A program made the translations under genes and the position numbers. The notes under the pieces are model-generated. The model was not told where the DNA came from and did no database searches. It saw only the letters and a list, made by a program, of their open reading frames with translations. A DNA stretch of 64,000 nucleotides, taken from the NCBI GenBank assembly GCA_014871385.1, contig CM026422.1, positions 13,070,831 to 13,134,830 on the forward strand, given 5' to 3'. This stretch comes from Ceratodon purpureus (Eukaryota > Streptophyta > Bryopsida > Pseudoditrichales > Ditrichaceae). Shown here one piece after another: positions 23,301 to 35,564 of this stretch (its first letter is position 1; every line of letters begins with the position of its first letter).

Positions 23301-24540
23301 CGACAGCGCCAAGCCATCGACAGAGCACAACATCGTTACCAAGACTGACAAAACACGAAAGAGGGATGCCAGAAGATGCCACTAGAAATTTGGTAGCCTC
23401 CGGCTAGTAAATAACCCAAAATACAAATCACAAGCATATAAACAGAATTTTGTATTAAGTGAGACGAATCAAACTATATCTTATGCAGAACGACTCCCCT
23501 CCGCATGCTCTTAAACGAAAATTGATTTGCAAACGAGGAAACTCACTGACCTGAATCACCCAAGCAGATGCACCGCTGCTTGAGCGTTGCGAACAGCGCT
23601 TACCGACAGTTTCATCCCGAAGAAGAAAACCATCGCAAAACTAATCTTACACACATCCTCAAAGATCAATATGATGCATCCCTTGTGAGGATTGACAACC
23701 AGTCGGAAGCAATTGAAAATCCTCAAACTCACCCTCTCAGTGAAGACCCTCATCTTCACCGTGTCCGTGAAGGTGACGTTGGGGACTGTAGCAGCTCCTC
23801 CAGAACTCGACAAAGCTAGTGGCGATAATTGTGGGGAGAATGAATGCAAACAATGCAATGATCAGATCATTCTTGCACGGTGGTAATAGTAGCTAGCCGG
23901 CGACTACACATCCATTCACCCAGGCAGGGCGGAGGCGGAAGTATTTTTAGCTGGCTGGGATGTTTGCGTTTGTTGGACGTCGCCTTGCTATTCAAGCACC
24001 TCGCAGATCTGGTCGGTGCTCGTCATCCCCACTTTGCTGTCATGTCCATTATCGCTGTCTGTGCTTGAAATTAGTTATTTTCCGTATGGACGATTCTTGC
24101 AAGTTCTCTACTTTGTCCAAGGTTGTGTTCGAGTTAGTTATCCCACTGCCCAGCACTCCTTACTGTGGTCGTTTATGTTACGTTTCAGATTGGGAGTCAT
24201 TGACAACTTCATAGAGCGTTTTGGTATCGTAATGGGAGTTCAGAGTTTGATGCTTTGAGCTTTGTCTTGAGGTGAATATTCAATTTAGCTGAGCTTGTCA
24301 TATGGTGATATTTTGGTAATGGCATTCTGTGAAGATGTCGTAACTTGCCCTAATTTTGTTTTGCAGATGTGCTACTGCTTTTGCTCAGAGTGGTGCATGT
24401 TGGGATCCCTCCTCTGCGATTTCGATAGGAAAGGTTGTCCTCGTGAAAGAGTTTTGAACGAGATGAGGATTAGAGCAACTAGAAGGCAGATGGACTGTTG
24501 TCGACGGCAGTTCTGTCTCTGACTCTACTTCACTCACTCC
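20385..24540. repeat. Segmental copy of the TNL locus with internal deletion
   Basis: Blocks 20385-21480, 21485-22860 and 22870-24540 are close copies of 26310-27425, 27440-29090 and 32560-34150. The copy therefore has the TNL gene's 3' flank, its last LRR exon and its 5' flank but lacks about 3.5 kb with the TIR, NB-ARC and first LRR exons. The junction lies at about 22860-22872, where LRR similarity gives way to ACACCACCACTGCGGTG. Confidence 0.85.
21803..22860 (-). pseudogene. TNL LRR-exon pseudogene
   Basis: This is the duplicated last exon of the TNL gene. It reads NGCENLKALPDSISTLPG through SGAFGNLHQLSDFMISSSPG, then hits an in-frame TAA at 22483-22481 where the intact gene has ATG (SPGMTKLPQ). 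It reopens to MGLLTNLDKLEIWKCERV and ends HEEPCCKSIL. Leucine-rich repeats of the LExLxI-type plant class are clear. It has no upstream TIR or NB-ARC exons, so it is a broken copy. Many substitutions relative to the intact gene are synonymous or mild, suggesting a fairly recent duplication. Confidence 0.85.
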
Positions 24541-25730
24541 CAAGTCTTGTTGAACCCATTTGATGCAAGGAATTTTGGTGGAACAGGTTAGGTGTACATT
24601 CTTCGATTTTCTTTACTTCCATTGTTTTCTTCTCGCTGCTAGTAAAGCTCGAGCGGCATGAGGCCTGGGTCTAGGAAGTTAATAAAGTGATGAGACCCTT
24701 GTGCACAAGAGTGGATTTATCTCGTGACTAATAGGCTGGTTTATGTTCCAATTTAGACTCTTGATTGTATCAAATGCTAAAAACTTTCCAAACAGGCAAG
24801 TTTCTTCCTGCATAATCAGGAGCTTTTTCTTGTGAACAAAATTACAGCAGACGAGGACGTACCTGAAGACGCATCCCCAGATTATGGAGACACGGAGTTC
24901 GACGCCCATGTGCTATTTCAACAAATTGGGGCACTGGCCCTGAGATATAGGCTAGATTGTGTGTAATGTAAAACTGGGATATGATCGTCCTCCCAGTACA
25001 GCCCCCGCTTATGTTTCATTCACACCACTCACATTGAAATACTGTCTTCTGATACGGTAAAGAACAGGAGATAACCTATTCTGAACTTCGGCAAGAGAAT
25101 ATGGTGCAAGTTCCGAAAACCATTGTGGGCTTACTAGAAAGAAGAGGCTCCATATTTCCACAAAAGTGTTGCAAATCTGATGTGGGAATTGCGGATGCAC
25201 CTGCTCTATGTAGTCAAAGTGACCAGTTGAGTACTAAGTAGCAAGCACTCCACATTCTAGGTTACAATAAACTGTATCAAGAAAGCTTTATTCGCATCAA
25301 GGTATCGAAATATCAAAAGCGCATATAACGTAACAGCCCAAGCATACTTGTGTAGAGAGGACCCAGTTAAGATGTACAGGGGCTCTCACAAACCAAGGCG
25401 TAATGCAATGCTTATTTCAAAGGCTCATATCGAAGGCATGACACTAGAGCTAGCTGATTTTTAACAAGGAAAACATATCTGACAAGAACCAGGAACTAAT
25501 CCCAATCTGCTAAAGTCTCTCCTTTGGTCTGGCTCGAATCGCGTTCTCTCAACATCGTGGAACTAATCTTCTCTGTGTAGCCATGTTCAAATACCAAATC
25601 AACAACCTCCACCTCACCCCACAGAACGAGTTAAAGAGTCTCAATCACCACCCTCCTCAAATACAAATCTTGTAATACGGAAGCAAACTCCGTGAGTAAG
25701 GGCTCTGCTCCCGTGACTCACGGAGCTCAA
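24541..25730. repeat. Third, more diverged copy of the TNL 3' flank
   Basis: From about 24970 to 25730 the sequence follows 20595-21300 and 26515-27240 with many differences, e.g. GAATTGCGGATGCACCTGCTC and GTCAAAGTGACCAG...GTACTAAGTAGCAAG. It is cut off by the hAT-like element at 25731. The first 400 bp (24541-24960) show no recognised feature. Confidence 0.7.
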
Positions 25731-26007
25731 ACTGGAAGCTTTGGAGCTTTTAGCCCCCGGGGCTAACGTGACTTGGAGGGGCTAAACCAAAAACTTTAGC
25801 TTTATCTCTCTTTTAGCCCGGGCTAAACCCAAATCTCTCATTTCTAGCCCCAGCTAATTTGTGTTTTAGCCCTAGCTACTTGTACAAAAAGGGGTTAATG
25901 GTACAAAAAATTAGCCCCCCCTCATTTTTCACATAGTGCTAAGGAGGGCTAAAGAGGGGCTAAACTACCCCAATTTAGACCCGGATAAACTCATCAAAGT
26001 TTCCAGT
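25731..26007. mobile_element. hAT-like MITE rich in TTTAGCCC/GGGCTAAA
   Basis: Imperfect terminal inverted repeats ACTGGAAGCTTTGGAG (25731-) and the complement CTCATCAAAGTTTCCAGT (-26007). The flanks GAGCTCAA and GAGCTGAA form an 8-bp target duplication with one mismatch, as expected for hAT elements. The interior is full of TTTAGCCC/GGGCTAAA palindromes. Non-coding. Confidence 0.6.
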
Positions 26008-26309
26008 GAGCTGAAGGGTTCGGGTCATCCAGGGACAGAACGACGTATCTAGTAAATCAAATATAAGCAATTCATATCAGCTGCAAAACTAAAATGGAAA
26101 CAGCGATTCCAGATTCACCTTTGAACCAAGATAGCCACCAGAGATGTGAACATTATTTAACAACAAGCGATAAATTCGACAGACACTCCAATGGCATCAA
26201 CAGACATCTCACCGCACTTCCCCCAATCTCCCAAACCGCCCTCAAACCAACACAGACCAAACTTCACATCAGCAACTTCATCAAAGATCTTGCTCAAACT
26301 TTTCAGTTC

Positions 26310-27194
26310 TTGCAACTAGGTACTGTTTCTGAAGTCACAAGTAGAATCATGCTAGGCAGATTCAGACTCGCCGGGGTTACCCCAAAGCCTTCTCCATGAA
26401 TTCCGAACTGTACAAAGACAGCTCACGATAATTGCCACAGTTTCATTTGAAAAATCACACTCCTGAACAGTACATCAACACAGTATCGTGTGCAATATCA
26501 AAAATATTAAGGTGTGACCATCCTTCTATCGGAGCCCCTGCATGTATTGAAATAATCACATCACTAACAATAAAGTTCTCTCTTCTGAAACACTGAAGTG
26601 GAATCCTTATGGCCAGCAGAAGACAGCATGGTATGAAGTTAGGCAACAGATGCTGGTCCAAGTTACGAAAATCATAGTTGACGTACTTCGAAAAGAGGCT
26701 TCATTTTTCCGCAATATTACTATAAATTTGATGTTGGAATTGCGCATGCACCTGCTCTGTGCAGGTCAAAGTGACCAGCCTGATACTAAGTAGCAAGAAC
26801 TATCGAATCTTTGTACGATAAATTGTCTCAAGAAGCTTCATTCTCGTCCAGATCCCGAGTTATCAAAAGCATAACGTGACCTCGCAGAACAGCCGAAGTT
26901 TACTTACATACAGAGGACCCAGTTTTAACAACAAGAGCTCTCACAATCTGAGGTTCCTATATAATGCTCGCAACAGAAGGCATGACACTAGAACTAACTA
27001 GAAAAACCTATCATGCTAATTCACCTGGCTGTTGAGCAGATCCGCCAAGAAGGCACCAACCTGTAATAGTCTGGCTTGAAACGCGTCCCCTTAACATTGT
27101 GGTAGTCATCTTCTCTGAATTTCCATGCACAAATACCAAACCAACAACCTCCACCTGACCCCACAGACAAAGTTCAAGAATCTCAATCACCACC

Positions 27195-27230
<36 letters not shown>

Positions 27231-27425
27231 AAATACAGATCTTGTAACACGGCAGCACAATCGGTATGTAAAGAGAGCTGCTCTACATTCATGTGATGCT
27301 AAAGCACACCAGCAGCGCACATGAAGAAGGTGGCTTGCTACCCCACTATCAACACTTGGGCAGAGACCCCTTTCAATCAAACCTGCTAAAGTGAAAGAGA
27401 CCAACGACTTAGCACCCTAATGAAG
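26310..27425. other. TNL 3' flank, intact-locus copy
   Basis: Counterpart of 20385-21480. It contains a run of 33 C residues (27196-27228) where the other copy has 7. No gene recognised; short frames across it are incidental. Confidence 0.6.
27196..27228. repeat. Poly-C tract (33 nt)
   Basis: Homopolymer at the end of a CCA-rich stretch. The paralogous position in the other copy (21281-21287) has 7 C. This is either slippage expansion or a sequencing/assembly artefact. Confidence 0.9.
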
Positions 27426-28031
27426 ACCTACACTGCTTCGCTCCAACTATCCAAAGTTTCAATCAGTAGCACTTCGACCTAAATTAGAGAACAGATCTTT
27501 ATAACCATCCACCAATTTTGTCCTCTCCGCCATCGTTTCCTGTTCGCTTCTCCAATGGCGTTAACATTTGGAACTGCCTAAACAGGTGAGGAGAACGAAA
27601 GCAAAGCTTATCTGTCCACCCTGTGAAACTTCGAACACCACTACGCACATAGGTACAACAACTGAAGCAGAGTTTCCAATGCAAGGCTGATAACTCTATG
27701 ATTAGCCCAGATAACTGCAACCCCAACGAGCGGCCAATCATACGCTTAAGAATGCTCTGACTGCCTGCAAATGTTGGACTTCTATTGGAAAGTTTCTCCG
27801 AGTTTCGATTAAGACGTAGTCTCCTCTATCATGGAGTGGATTCCGGGAGATTCCATCGAAAGATCAGAGTAACAGTATTTACGCCAAGTTCTCTTTGCAT
27901 TCCAAACAGCAATGGGCATCTCAGGGGCCTCGCCCTCGCCACATCTTTGGTGGAGGGCATCCTTAGGACATTCCTCAAACCACACAAACCTTCTGCTCCT
28001 CCGCTCTGTTAGCTTGATTTGCTTCTATATT

Positions 28032-31000
28032 CTACTGGGCCGACTTACAACAGGGCGCTTCGTAGACCCGTTGCACAATGAACCGTCCAGTGGGAGTATC
28101 GTGGACATGGCGTAAAAACCCACAATCATTTTCTTCAACTAGCCGCAATTCCTTCAAATTTTCGGGGATGAGCTTGTAATAATCATCGATTCCGTACCAA
28201 TTAGGATCAGCGAAATTACTGTCCACCACCATGAGACACGATCCTGGAAGCTCGGTGACGGAAGTGCATCCCCAAATGCGAAGGCCTGGCAACACTCTCC
28301 GTCCAAAAATGCGAACATCTGACAACACTGTCGACACACCCAAACCCTCCAGGCTGCCACAATCCAGAATATCTAATCGCTCCAGCGCATTGAGCTGTCT
28401 GAGCGAATCCGGGAGTGGCTGCAGCCCATCGCAGTCCTCGATCCTGAAGCCCCGAAGAGTCGACAAGAGGCCGATGGACTCTGGGAGCTTGACCAGGGAT
28501 GGGCACTGCTGAATCCATAGGTGTCGCAAGCTTGTGAGTGCACCCAAACAGTCGGGCAGAGTCTCCAGGCTGTCGCATCTTATCAGGCGCAGCGTCATGA
28601 GCAGTTTGAGATGTCCCAGGCTCTCTGGAAGCTCCCGCACTCTCTCACACTTCCATATTTCGAGCTTGTCCAGATTCGTCAACAGTCCCATGGTCTGCGG
28701 GAGCTTGGTCATGCCCGGGCTAGACGGAATCATAAAGATGGAAAGGTGGTGCAGATTTCCGAATGCACCCGAACTGTCGAGCACAGCAATTGCCTCGTCA
28801 CTGCAATTATATAAACCGAGGAGCCAGAGCCCAATGAGTTGTCCAACAGCAAGTGCTTGCCACTCTTCAGCAAGCTCCATCTGCACGCTGGCAAGGGCTG
28901 TCATTGGTGATGAGGGCATCCTCGACATGGATGAACATCCCACCATGTACAGCCCATCCAACCCAGGTAGAGTAGAGATGGAATCTGGCAGAGCTTTCAG
29001 GTTTTCACACCCCATCAGATTGAGCTTCACCAGCCCTGTGAGCTGTCCAATAGAACTTGGCAGCTCCTGTATATTCTTGCAATACTCTATATCCAAGAAT
29101 CGAAGCTTTGATAAGCGCCCTATGGAATGTGGTAGTGTAGTGATTGATGTGCACTCTTTTAGATTAAGCCTGAGCAAGTTTGGGCAAGCCTACAAAATAA
29201 CAAGAAGTACAATATTATAACTTATAAAGATTGAATCCTTAATAGATCAAACAATGTCCTAATTGTCGAAGATGGTTGATGAAATTGAATTCTAACCCTT
29301 CAATATTGGAAAGGATTCCACTCAGGTCAACCAACAAATCCAAATCTAATATGTATAATTTTCATTTCATATTTTAGAATCTTGATATCCAATATACTCC
29401 AATATATTTACAATTTGAAAAGGTCATGTCATAATCCTATTTAGTTCTTCCATCAGACTATATATATATTTATATTGTGCACAAATCCAAATTCTACATC
29501 CAAAATATTAGAAAAACTTACCTCCAAGGCTGGATTTGATTCAGCCCATGCGTTTGCTAAGTGGGTGCTATAAGAAAAGTCCAATGATACCAAGTTGGAA
29601 AAGTCTAGCATGGAAGGTACATGAGTCAGTGGCATGTTCCTCCATTGCAACCATCGCAACTCTTTTGAAACACAACCAACATTGCCACTTACATCACATC
29701 CATCTAGAATGAGGTAATGTAAGTTGGTAATTTTTTCAAAGTCATCATATTTGAATTTGCGCATGCGGCTATTGGCGAAATTTAGCACTCGCACTTTGTT
29801 ATGGCCCTGAATCAATGAAAAAACAACAAAAGTATCAATTAAGCAAATATACATATACAAAACATTAAGGTATAATTTCAATTATAAAATAAACTCCAAG
29901 TTGTACATCAACAATCATCAATGTAAGAAAATGTAACAACTCACTTCGTAACCATCTTCCAATGCCTTTGTTGCACTATCTCCCCATAAATGACTACCAT
30001 TGGAGATTCCAATGTTTTGACCTATATTTTGTAGTAGCCCATGCATAGTCAAAACATTAGATCCTTGAGGATTGTCAATTACAACCAATGACTTGTCAAT
30101 AAGCTTTCTTAGAGTGATGTTGGGTGTCTCATTACAACTTCTCCAAATCCCCATGGCCTCGTCCTTCTTTCGATCATGAAATTCACAAGCAATGTCCAAA
30201 AACATCACCTTCTCTTCTTCTGAAAGGCAATTGTAGCTCCACTTTAGCGCACGTTCAATTGAAAGATCTTTCTTCAATGCTGCCACTGCCTCAGGCCATA
30301 TACATTCAAGATCTTCACTAGATCTCTTATCATGTAAGCTAGACCCAACAACTTTTAATGCTAAAGGCAAACCACCACATGCATTGCTCACTTCTTGAGC
30401 TATGGCCTTAAAGTTTTGAGGAGCATCTTCATTGCGAAAAGCATGCAAATTGAAAAGCTTTTGAGAATCATCAATGCCCAATGGTGTAACTTCATGGATA
30501 TAAGTATTAGATTCTCCACCAATAATCTTCAAAAGATGTTGATCACGAGATGTAGCAATGATACAACTCCCTTGAGCAAGAAGACTGGTATCTAAGATGA
30601 GCTCATCAAATTGGCTTTCTTCATGGATGTCATCCAATACAATAAGCATTGGACCTTTCTTTGATAGCTTGTGATACCAATAACTATAGCTTTGTTCATT
30701 GTTGCTTGGCACATGCAATAAGTCCCGAACTAGTTGCCTTTGCAATCTTGTCAATAGACTTGGCCCAACCTCCATACTTGAAACTGTATTACGATCAATT
30801 GCCAAAAAACTCATAGCTTGAAATTTCCTTTGACCACCAAAATGGTTGTAAATCAATTTGGCAAGAGAGGTTTTGCCAACTCCGCCCATACCAACAAGGC
30901 CCAATAAACACGTGGAAGAGGACATCTTCTCCAATTTCTTCACACATGTGTTCATATGAATTTTTATACCCACCATGCGATGATCAACTTGTATTGCCTC

Positions 31001-32064
31001 AAATGTAGGAGTCAACTTGCTCAATACGGCATCCACCACTTCCCGTTTCAACTGTGCTTCATCGCTACACTCACAAATTCAGTGATAAGTACTTCATAAA
31101 CATTGAAGAATTCATTTCATCAATACTGATTCTACTTGCTCATTCTGCTTGCCTAAATGAATGGTATTCAAGTGAACTGGAATAAAAATTACCAAATGTG
31201 ACATTCATGGATACAAAAGTTATCATTTCACCGAAACGGTCGAAATCTATCATAATCATTTTAGAGTGTTTCACTATGATCCTGCTTACTCCACACAAAT
31301 CAGGTGCTTGCCAAGTGACAAAACTATCTCTGATTTTCAAAATCTAGCTTCTACGCCAAAGCAGATTACTACTGATCACCACTGCTGTCACCGCAACTCA
31401 ATGAGCAATTCATAAGCTAGCCAAGCTACACCAAAAAGGACTGCGATCCCATCATAAGCAAATCTGGACATCATCGAGTTCAAAATTCATCATACATAAG
31501 CTTGTGAAGAAGGGCTTACCCCGAGTAATCAGACCAGCGAAAGCAGAACCCAGTAATATCTGCCAGATGCCGAAGAGCATGTGTCCACTCCTGCACCTGC
31601 TCCGGTGGTCTCTTGCGCTTGTGCTTCTCAAATGCCTCTGCGAACGGGCCATTCTCCACCCACCGCAGCTGCGCAGGCTCCACCTCGTAGTACACAGGAA
31701 TCACTGGTTTCCCACTCCTCAGCATGTCCACCAGCTCACTCAGGCAATACTTGGATTCTGCATACCGTTTCGACACAACTGCAACGTGAACCTTTGCCAC
31801 TTTCAAAGCGGCATCGATAGATGTGAAAGCAGGGTCGCCCTTCCGCAAGGATTCCTTGTCCAGAAACGGATTCAACCCAGCGGCCCGAAGGGCTTCATCC
31901 AAGTGGGCTATGAAGCCAGCTTTCACATCAGGCCCCCGATGGTTCAGAAACACGTCATAGTCCACGTCCATGGGGACAAACGAAGAAGAGCATTGGCCTC
32001 GCCGACGTTTGGGAGGCCGCCACAATTCTAGAGCCTGATCGTCCATCGCAGCGCTAGTTTCCAC
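28032..32064 (-). CDS. TIR-NBS-LRR immune receptor (TNL)
   Basis: Four minus-strand exons join in frame: 32064-31520, 31064-29945, 29806-29522 and 29189-28032, giving 1035 residues. Such proteins are intracellular pathogen sensors; their TIR domains act as NADases when assembled. The TIR (residues ~36-170) starts DVFLNHRGPDVK and keeps the catalytic-type Glu110 (YCLSELVDML). NB-ARC motifs: P-loop GMGGVGKTS (240-248), kinase-2 LIVLDD (322-327), RNBS-B GSCIIATSR, GLPLAL (413-418), RNBS-D FLDIACEF, and MHG (522-524) where MHD is usual. Exon 3 holds RVLNFANSRMRKF-type linker repeats and exon 4 about 12 LRRs (TLPHSIGRLSKLRFLDI, LKALPDSISTLPGL). An N-terminal basic run KRRRGQ could be a nuclear signal. 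No premature stop was seen. Confidence 0.93.
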
Positions 32065-34217
32065 TCAAGATCTTGTATTCAGGAGGAGGGAGATCAGCTA
32101 GTAAAGTGCGACTCTGGTCATAAAATTGCACTTGAATACCAAGGCTTGCCCACAGTATGATGAACACTCCTCGCAAGACGGGCAAGATAAACCTTCTTCG
32201 CTAAATACCCTTTCATCAAACTGCACAGTGAACTTGAACTTGAAGTTGATGATGATGTAAATTCTGTTCACATCATCATTCTGCAGGGCAAACGCTCAAT
32301 TCATTGATGGGCATTCTTGAAAAAATGTGAATACAGCAGATAAATTCGTGCTTACTATCAAGGCAGAGCAGTGTAGAATATTGTGGAAGATCATTCCTCC
32401 ACCTCATTACAGTACACTCTTCAATTTCTGACAAGTACCTAGACTTGGGACTTAGCTCCAGTATCTACAAGGCCACATCACATGCTTTTAATTTCACATT
32501 AGTTAAAGTGGCTGATAATTGCAGTCAACTAATCTTTGTGATATAAATCCGAAAAATGTACACCACCACTGCGGTGTCCATGCTCAGCATTTCGATCAAC
32601 TTCAGCGGCTCTTCAGGAGCAACTGTGGGCATACTCAAGACTGTAGAGATTCAAAACAACTGAGTGGCGCTGAATCACTATGACTCGCTAATTAATACCG
32701 TCGTCTTGAAGTGCCGACTGTGAATGATATCCTGTGACGAGAGTCTCCACGCTTAGTGTTTGGGAGAACTTATGGAAACCATGAGCGTCAGGAATATTCC
32801 TCGAGTACCATATGTTCTAAGCTTTGTCGGTAAGACCCCATTGTTGATTTACATGTGCAGAAACGTCTCAAAATCCACTCACTACTTCCGCCTACTCTCT
32901 TCCTCTCCCAAAATATACACATTAGGTCCAAAGTGTCGGGAACCCTGTTCGATGCAAATTTAGGGTTATGCTAATGCATCTCCTTCGGAAGGACAGGACA
33001 CCGACAGCGCCCAGCCATCGACAGAGCACGACATCGATACTAAGACTGACGAAACACGAAAGAGGGATGTCACTAGAAATATGGTAGCCTCCGGCTAGTA
33101 AATAACCCAAAATACAATTCACAAGCATATAAACAGAATTTCGTATTAAGTGAGACGAATCAAACTATATCTTCTGCAGAACGACTCCCCTTCGCATGGT
33201 CTTAAAAACGAAAGTTGATTTGCAAACGAGGAAACTCACTCACCTGAATCACCCAAGCAGATGCACCGCTGCTTCAGCGTTGCGAACAGCGCCTACCGAC
33301 AGTTTCATCCCGAAGAAGAAAACTACCGCAAAAACTAAGCTAGCAGATCCTCAAAGATCAATATGATGCATCCCTTCTGAGGATCGACAACCAGTCGGAT
33401 ACAATTGAAAACCTTCACCGTCACCCTCTCAAAATGAAAACCCTCATCTTCACCGTCTCAGTGAAGGTGTAGTTTGGGACTGTAGCAGCTCCTCCAGAAC
33501 TGGTCAAAGTGGCGATAATTGTGGGGAGAATGAATGCAAACAATGCAATGATCAGATCATTCGTACACGGTGGTATTGTTTGGACGTCGCCTTGCTATTG
33601 CACCTCGCAGATCTGGTCGGTGCTCGTCATCCCCACTTTGCTGGCATGTCCATCATCGCTGTCTGTGCTTGAGATGAGTTATTTTCCGAATGGACGATTC
33701 TTGCAACTCGTCTACATTGTCCGATGTTGTGTTGGAGTTGGTTATCCCACTGCCCAGCACTCCTTACTGTGGTCGTTTATGTTACGTGAATGTACTTTCA
33801 GATTGGGAGTCATTGACAACTTCATACGGCGTTTTGTTGTCGTAAAGGGTGGTCATAGTTTGACACTTTTAACTTTGTCTTGAGGTGAATATTCAATTCA
33901 GCTGAGCTTATCATGTGGTGATGTTTTGGTGATGGCATTCTGTGAAGATGTCGTTGCCCTAATTTTGTTTTGCAGATTTGCTACTGCTTTTGCCCAGAGT
34001 GGTGCATGTTGGAATCCCTCCTCTGCGATTGCGATTGGAAAGGTTGTCCTCGTGAAAGAGTTTTGAACGAGATGAGGATTAGAGCAACTACAAGGCAGAT
34101 GGACTGTTGTCGACGGCAGTTTTGTCTCTGATTCCACCTCACTTACTCCCAAGTCTTGTTAAATAACAATTAAATGTGGAATTAGGAAGTGCTCAGGTTT
34201 AGACTGTCCCACTTCAG
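32065..34217. other. Upstream region of the TNL gene
   Basis: Contains the presumed minus-strand promoter. From about 32560 it is paralogous to 22870-24540. Short frames (e.g. 33509-33883) are not conserved in frame between the two copies, so I do not call genes. Confidence 0.6.
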
Positions 34218-34225
34218 ACACTCCT

Positions 34226-35556
34226 CGGGTCTCTCTATCTCTCCCCTAGGAGCGTTGCACTTCCTTTATTCGAGGGCAGGGGCAGCCCCGTCGCTCCCGA
34301 CCCTCCCACCGTCCCGACCCTCCCCACGCCCGTCCCTGTCGAGCCCCTGTCCACGGTTCTCATCCGCCGTTCTCCCCTTCCCGCCCATTCTGCCACCCCC
34401 TCCCTCCGAAGCTCCTCTCCCCGCACTCGCTTTCCCGCACCTGCCCTCTCCCCACAGCGCCGCTCCGCCCCTCGCCCTCGCACTCTCCTCCTCAACGCCG
34501 CTCCGCTCCTCCCCTGCACCTCGCCCCTGCACCACCGCTCCTGCACCTCGTCCCTGTACATGCTTCACCGCTCTTCGCCTCTGCACCTGCTCTTCAGCTC
34601 CACCCTGAAGGCTCCCCGCAGCAACTCAAACACCCCATATTCTATACACATAAAATTTTCAAGAGAGTTGTGTTCATTCCACAAATTCAATAAACTGCGA
34701 CAGAGTTAGATCAAGGCTCTTGTTTACAACCGTAAATTGTTCTCCTTCAACTCAGCTTGACAGAAGTTTAATCATCTTTCACAATTCCTCCCTTTGAAGA
34801 TTCATTCACGCAAGACTCTGCTCAGACGATGACCAGGCTCGTCTATCGATTGTTATGTGATTGTCAACTTGTGGACTTGTAATTCGTCTTCTCCGAATTC
34901 AACTTGCAGTATGTTGGTAAGGACCAAGTTGCGTCTTCCAGTAGCTGAAGGTGGTCTAGGTTGAATCATCTTTTCGGTGTTGTATGATCATCAGGTTTTC
35001 CATCAAAGAGGAAGAGCCTGAATCGATCAAGAGTCTGACGAAGTGGGTTGAGCTATGGAGTAGACCGGCGCTGTGATCTAGATACCACTTGCTACCATTA
35101 ATGTCGACTTTGCTCTGAGGTGGAGTTCGTGATTCTTGAAGGTAACAGGTTGGTAAGCAGCGGCTTGTTTCTAGAGGAAGAGAGCTTCGACGTTGGTGTT
35201 TTGAAAGGTGGTGTGGGACGAGGTGCAGGAGCGGTGGTGCAGGGGCGAGGTGCAGGGGCGAGGTGCAGGGGAGGAGCGGAGCGGCGTTGAGGAGGAGAGT
35301 GCGAGGGCGAGGGGCGGAGCGGCGCTGCGGGGAGAGGGCAGGTGCGGGAAAGCGAGTGCGGGGAGAGGAGCTTCGGAGGGAGGGGGTGGCAGAATGGGCG
35401 GGAAGGGGAGAACGGCGGATGAGAACCGTGGACAGGGGCTCGACAGGGACGGGCGCGGGGAGGGTCGGGACGGTGGGAGGGTCGGGAGCGACGGGGCTGC
35501 CCCTGCCCTCGAATAAAGGAAGTGCAACGCTCCTAGGGGAGAGATAGAGAGACCCG
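34226..35556. mobile_element. Foldback element with ~330-bp inverted arms and 8-bp target duplication
   Basis: Left arm 34226-34553 and right arm 35215-35556 are near-perfect inverted copies, starting CGGGTCTCTCTATCTCTC and very GC-rich inside (GCACCTCGCCCC units). ACACTCCT stands on both sides (34218-34225 and 35557-35564), an 8-bp target-site duplication. The right arm has one extra GCACCTCGCCCC unit. The ~660-bp middle has no long frame; on the minus strand it carries TGGTATCTAGATCAC, like a Copia primer-binding site, and a purine tract AAAGGGAGGAATTG. Long frames in the arms are composition artefacts. Confidence 0.85.
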
Positions 35557-35564
35557 ACACTCCT

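Noticed and set aside
23568-24522. Short plus-strand frames in the TNL 5' flank copy
   Set aside because: The matching frames in the other copy (33.4-34.1 kb) are interrupted or shifted, so coding is not conserved.
28154-29220. Frames of 68-228 codons opposite or offset to the LRR exon
   Set aside because: Shadows of the repetitive LRR coding sequence; mirrored in the paralogous copy for the same reason.
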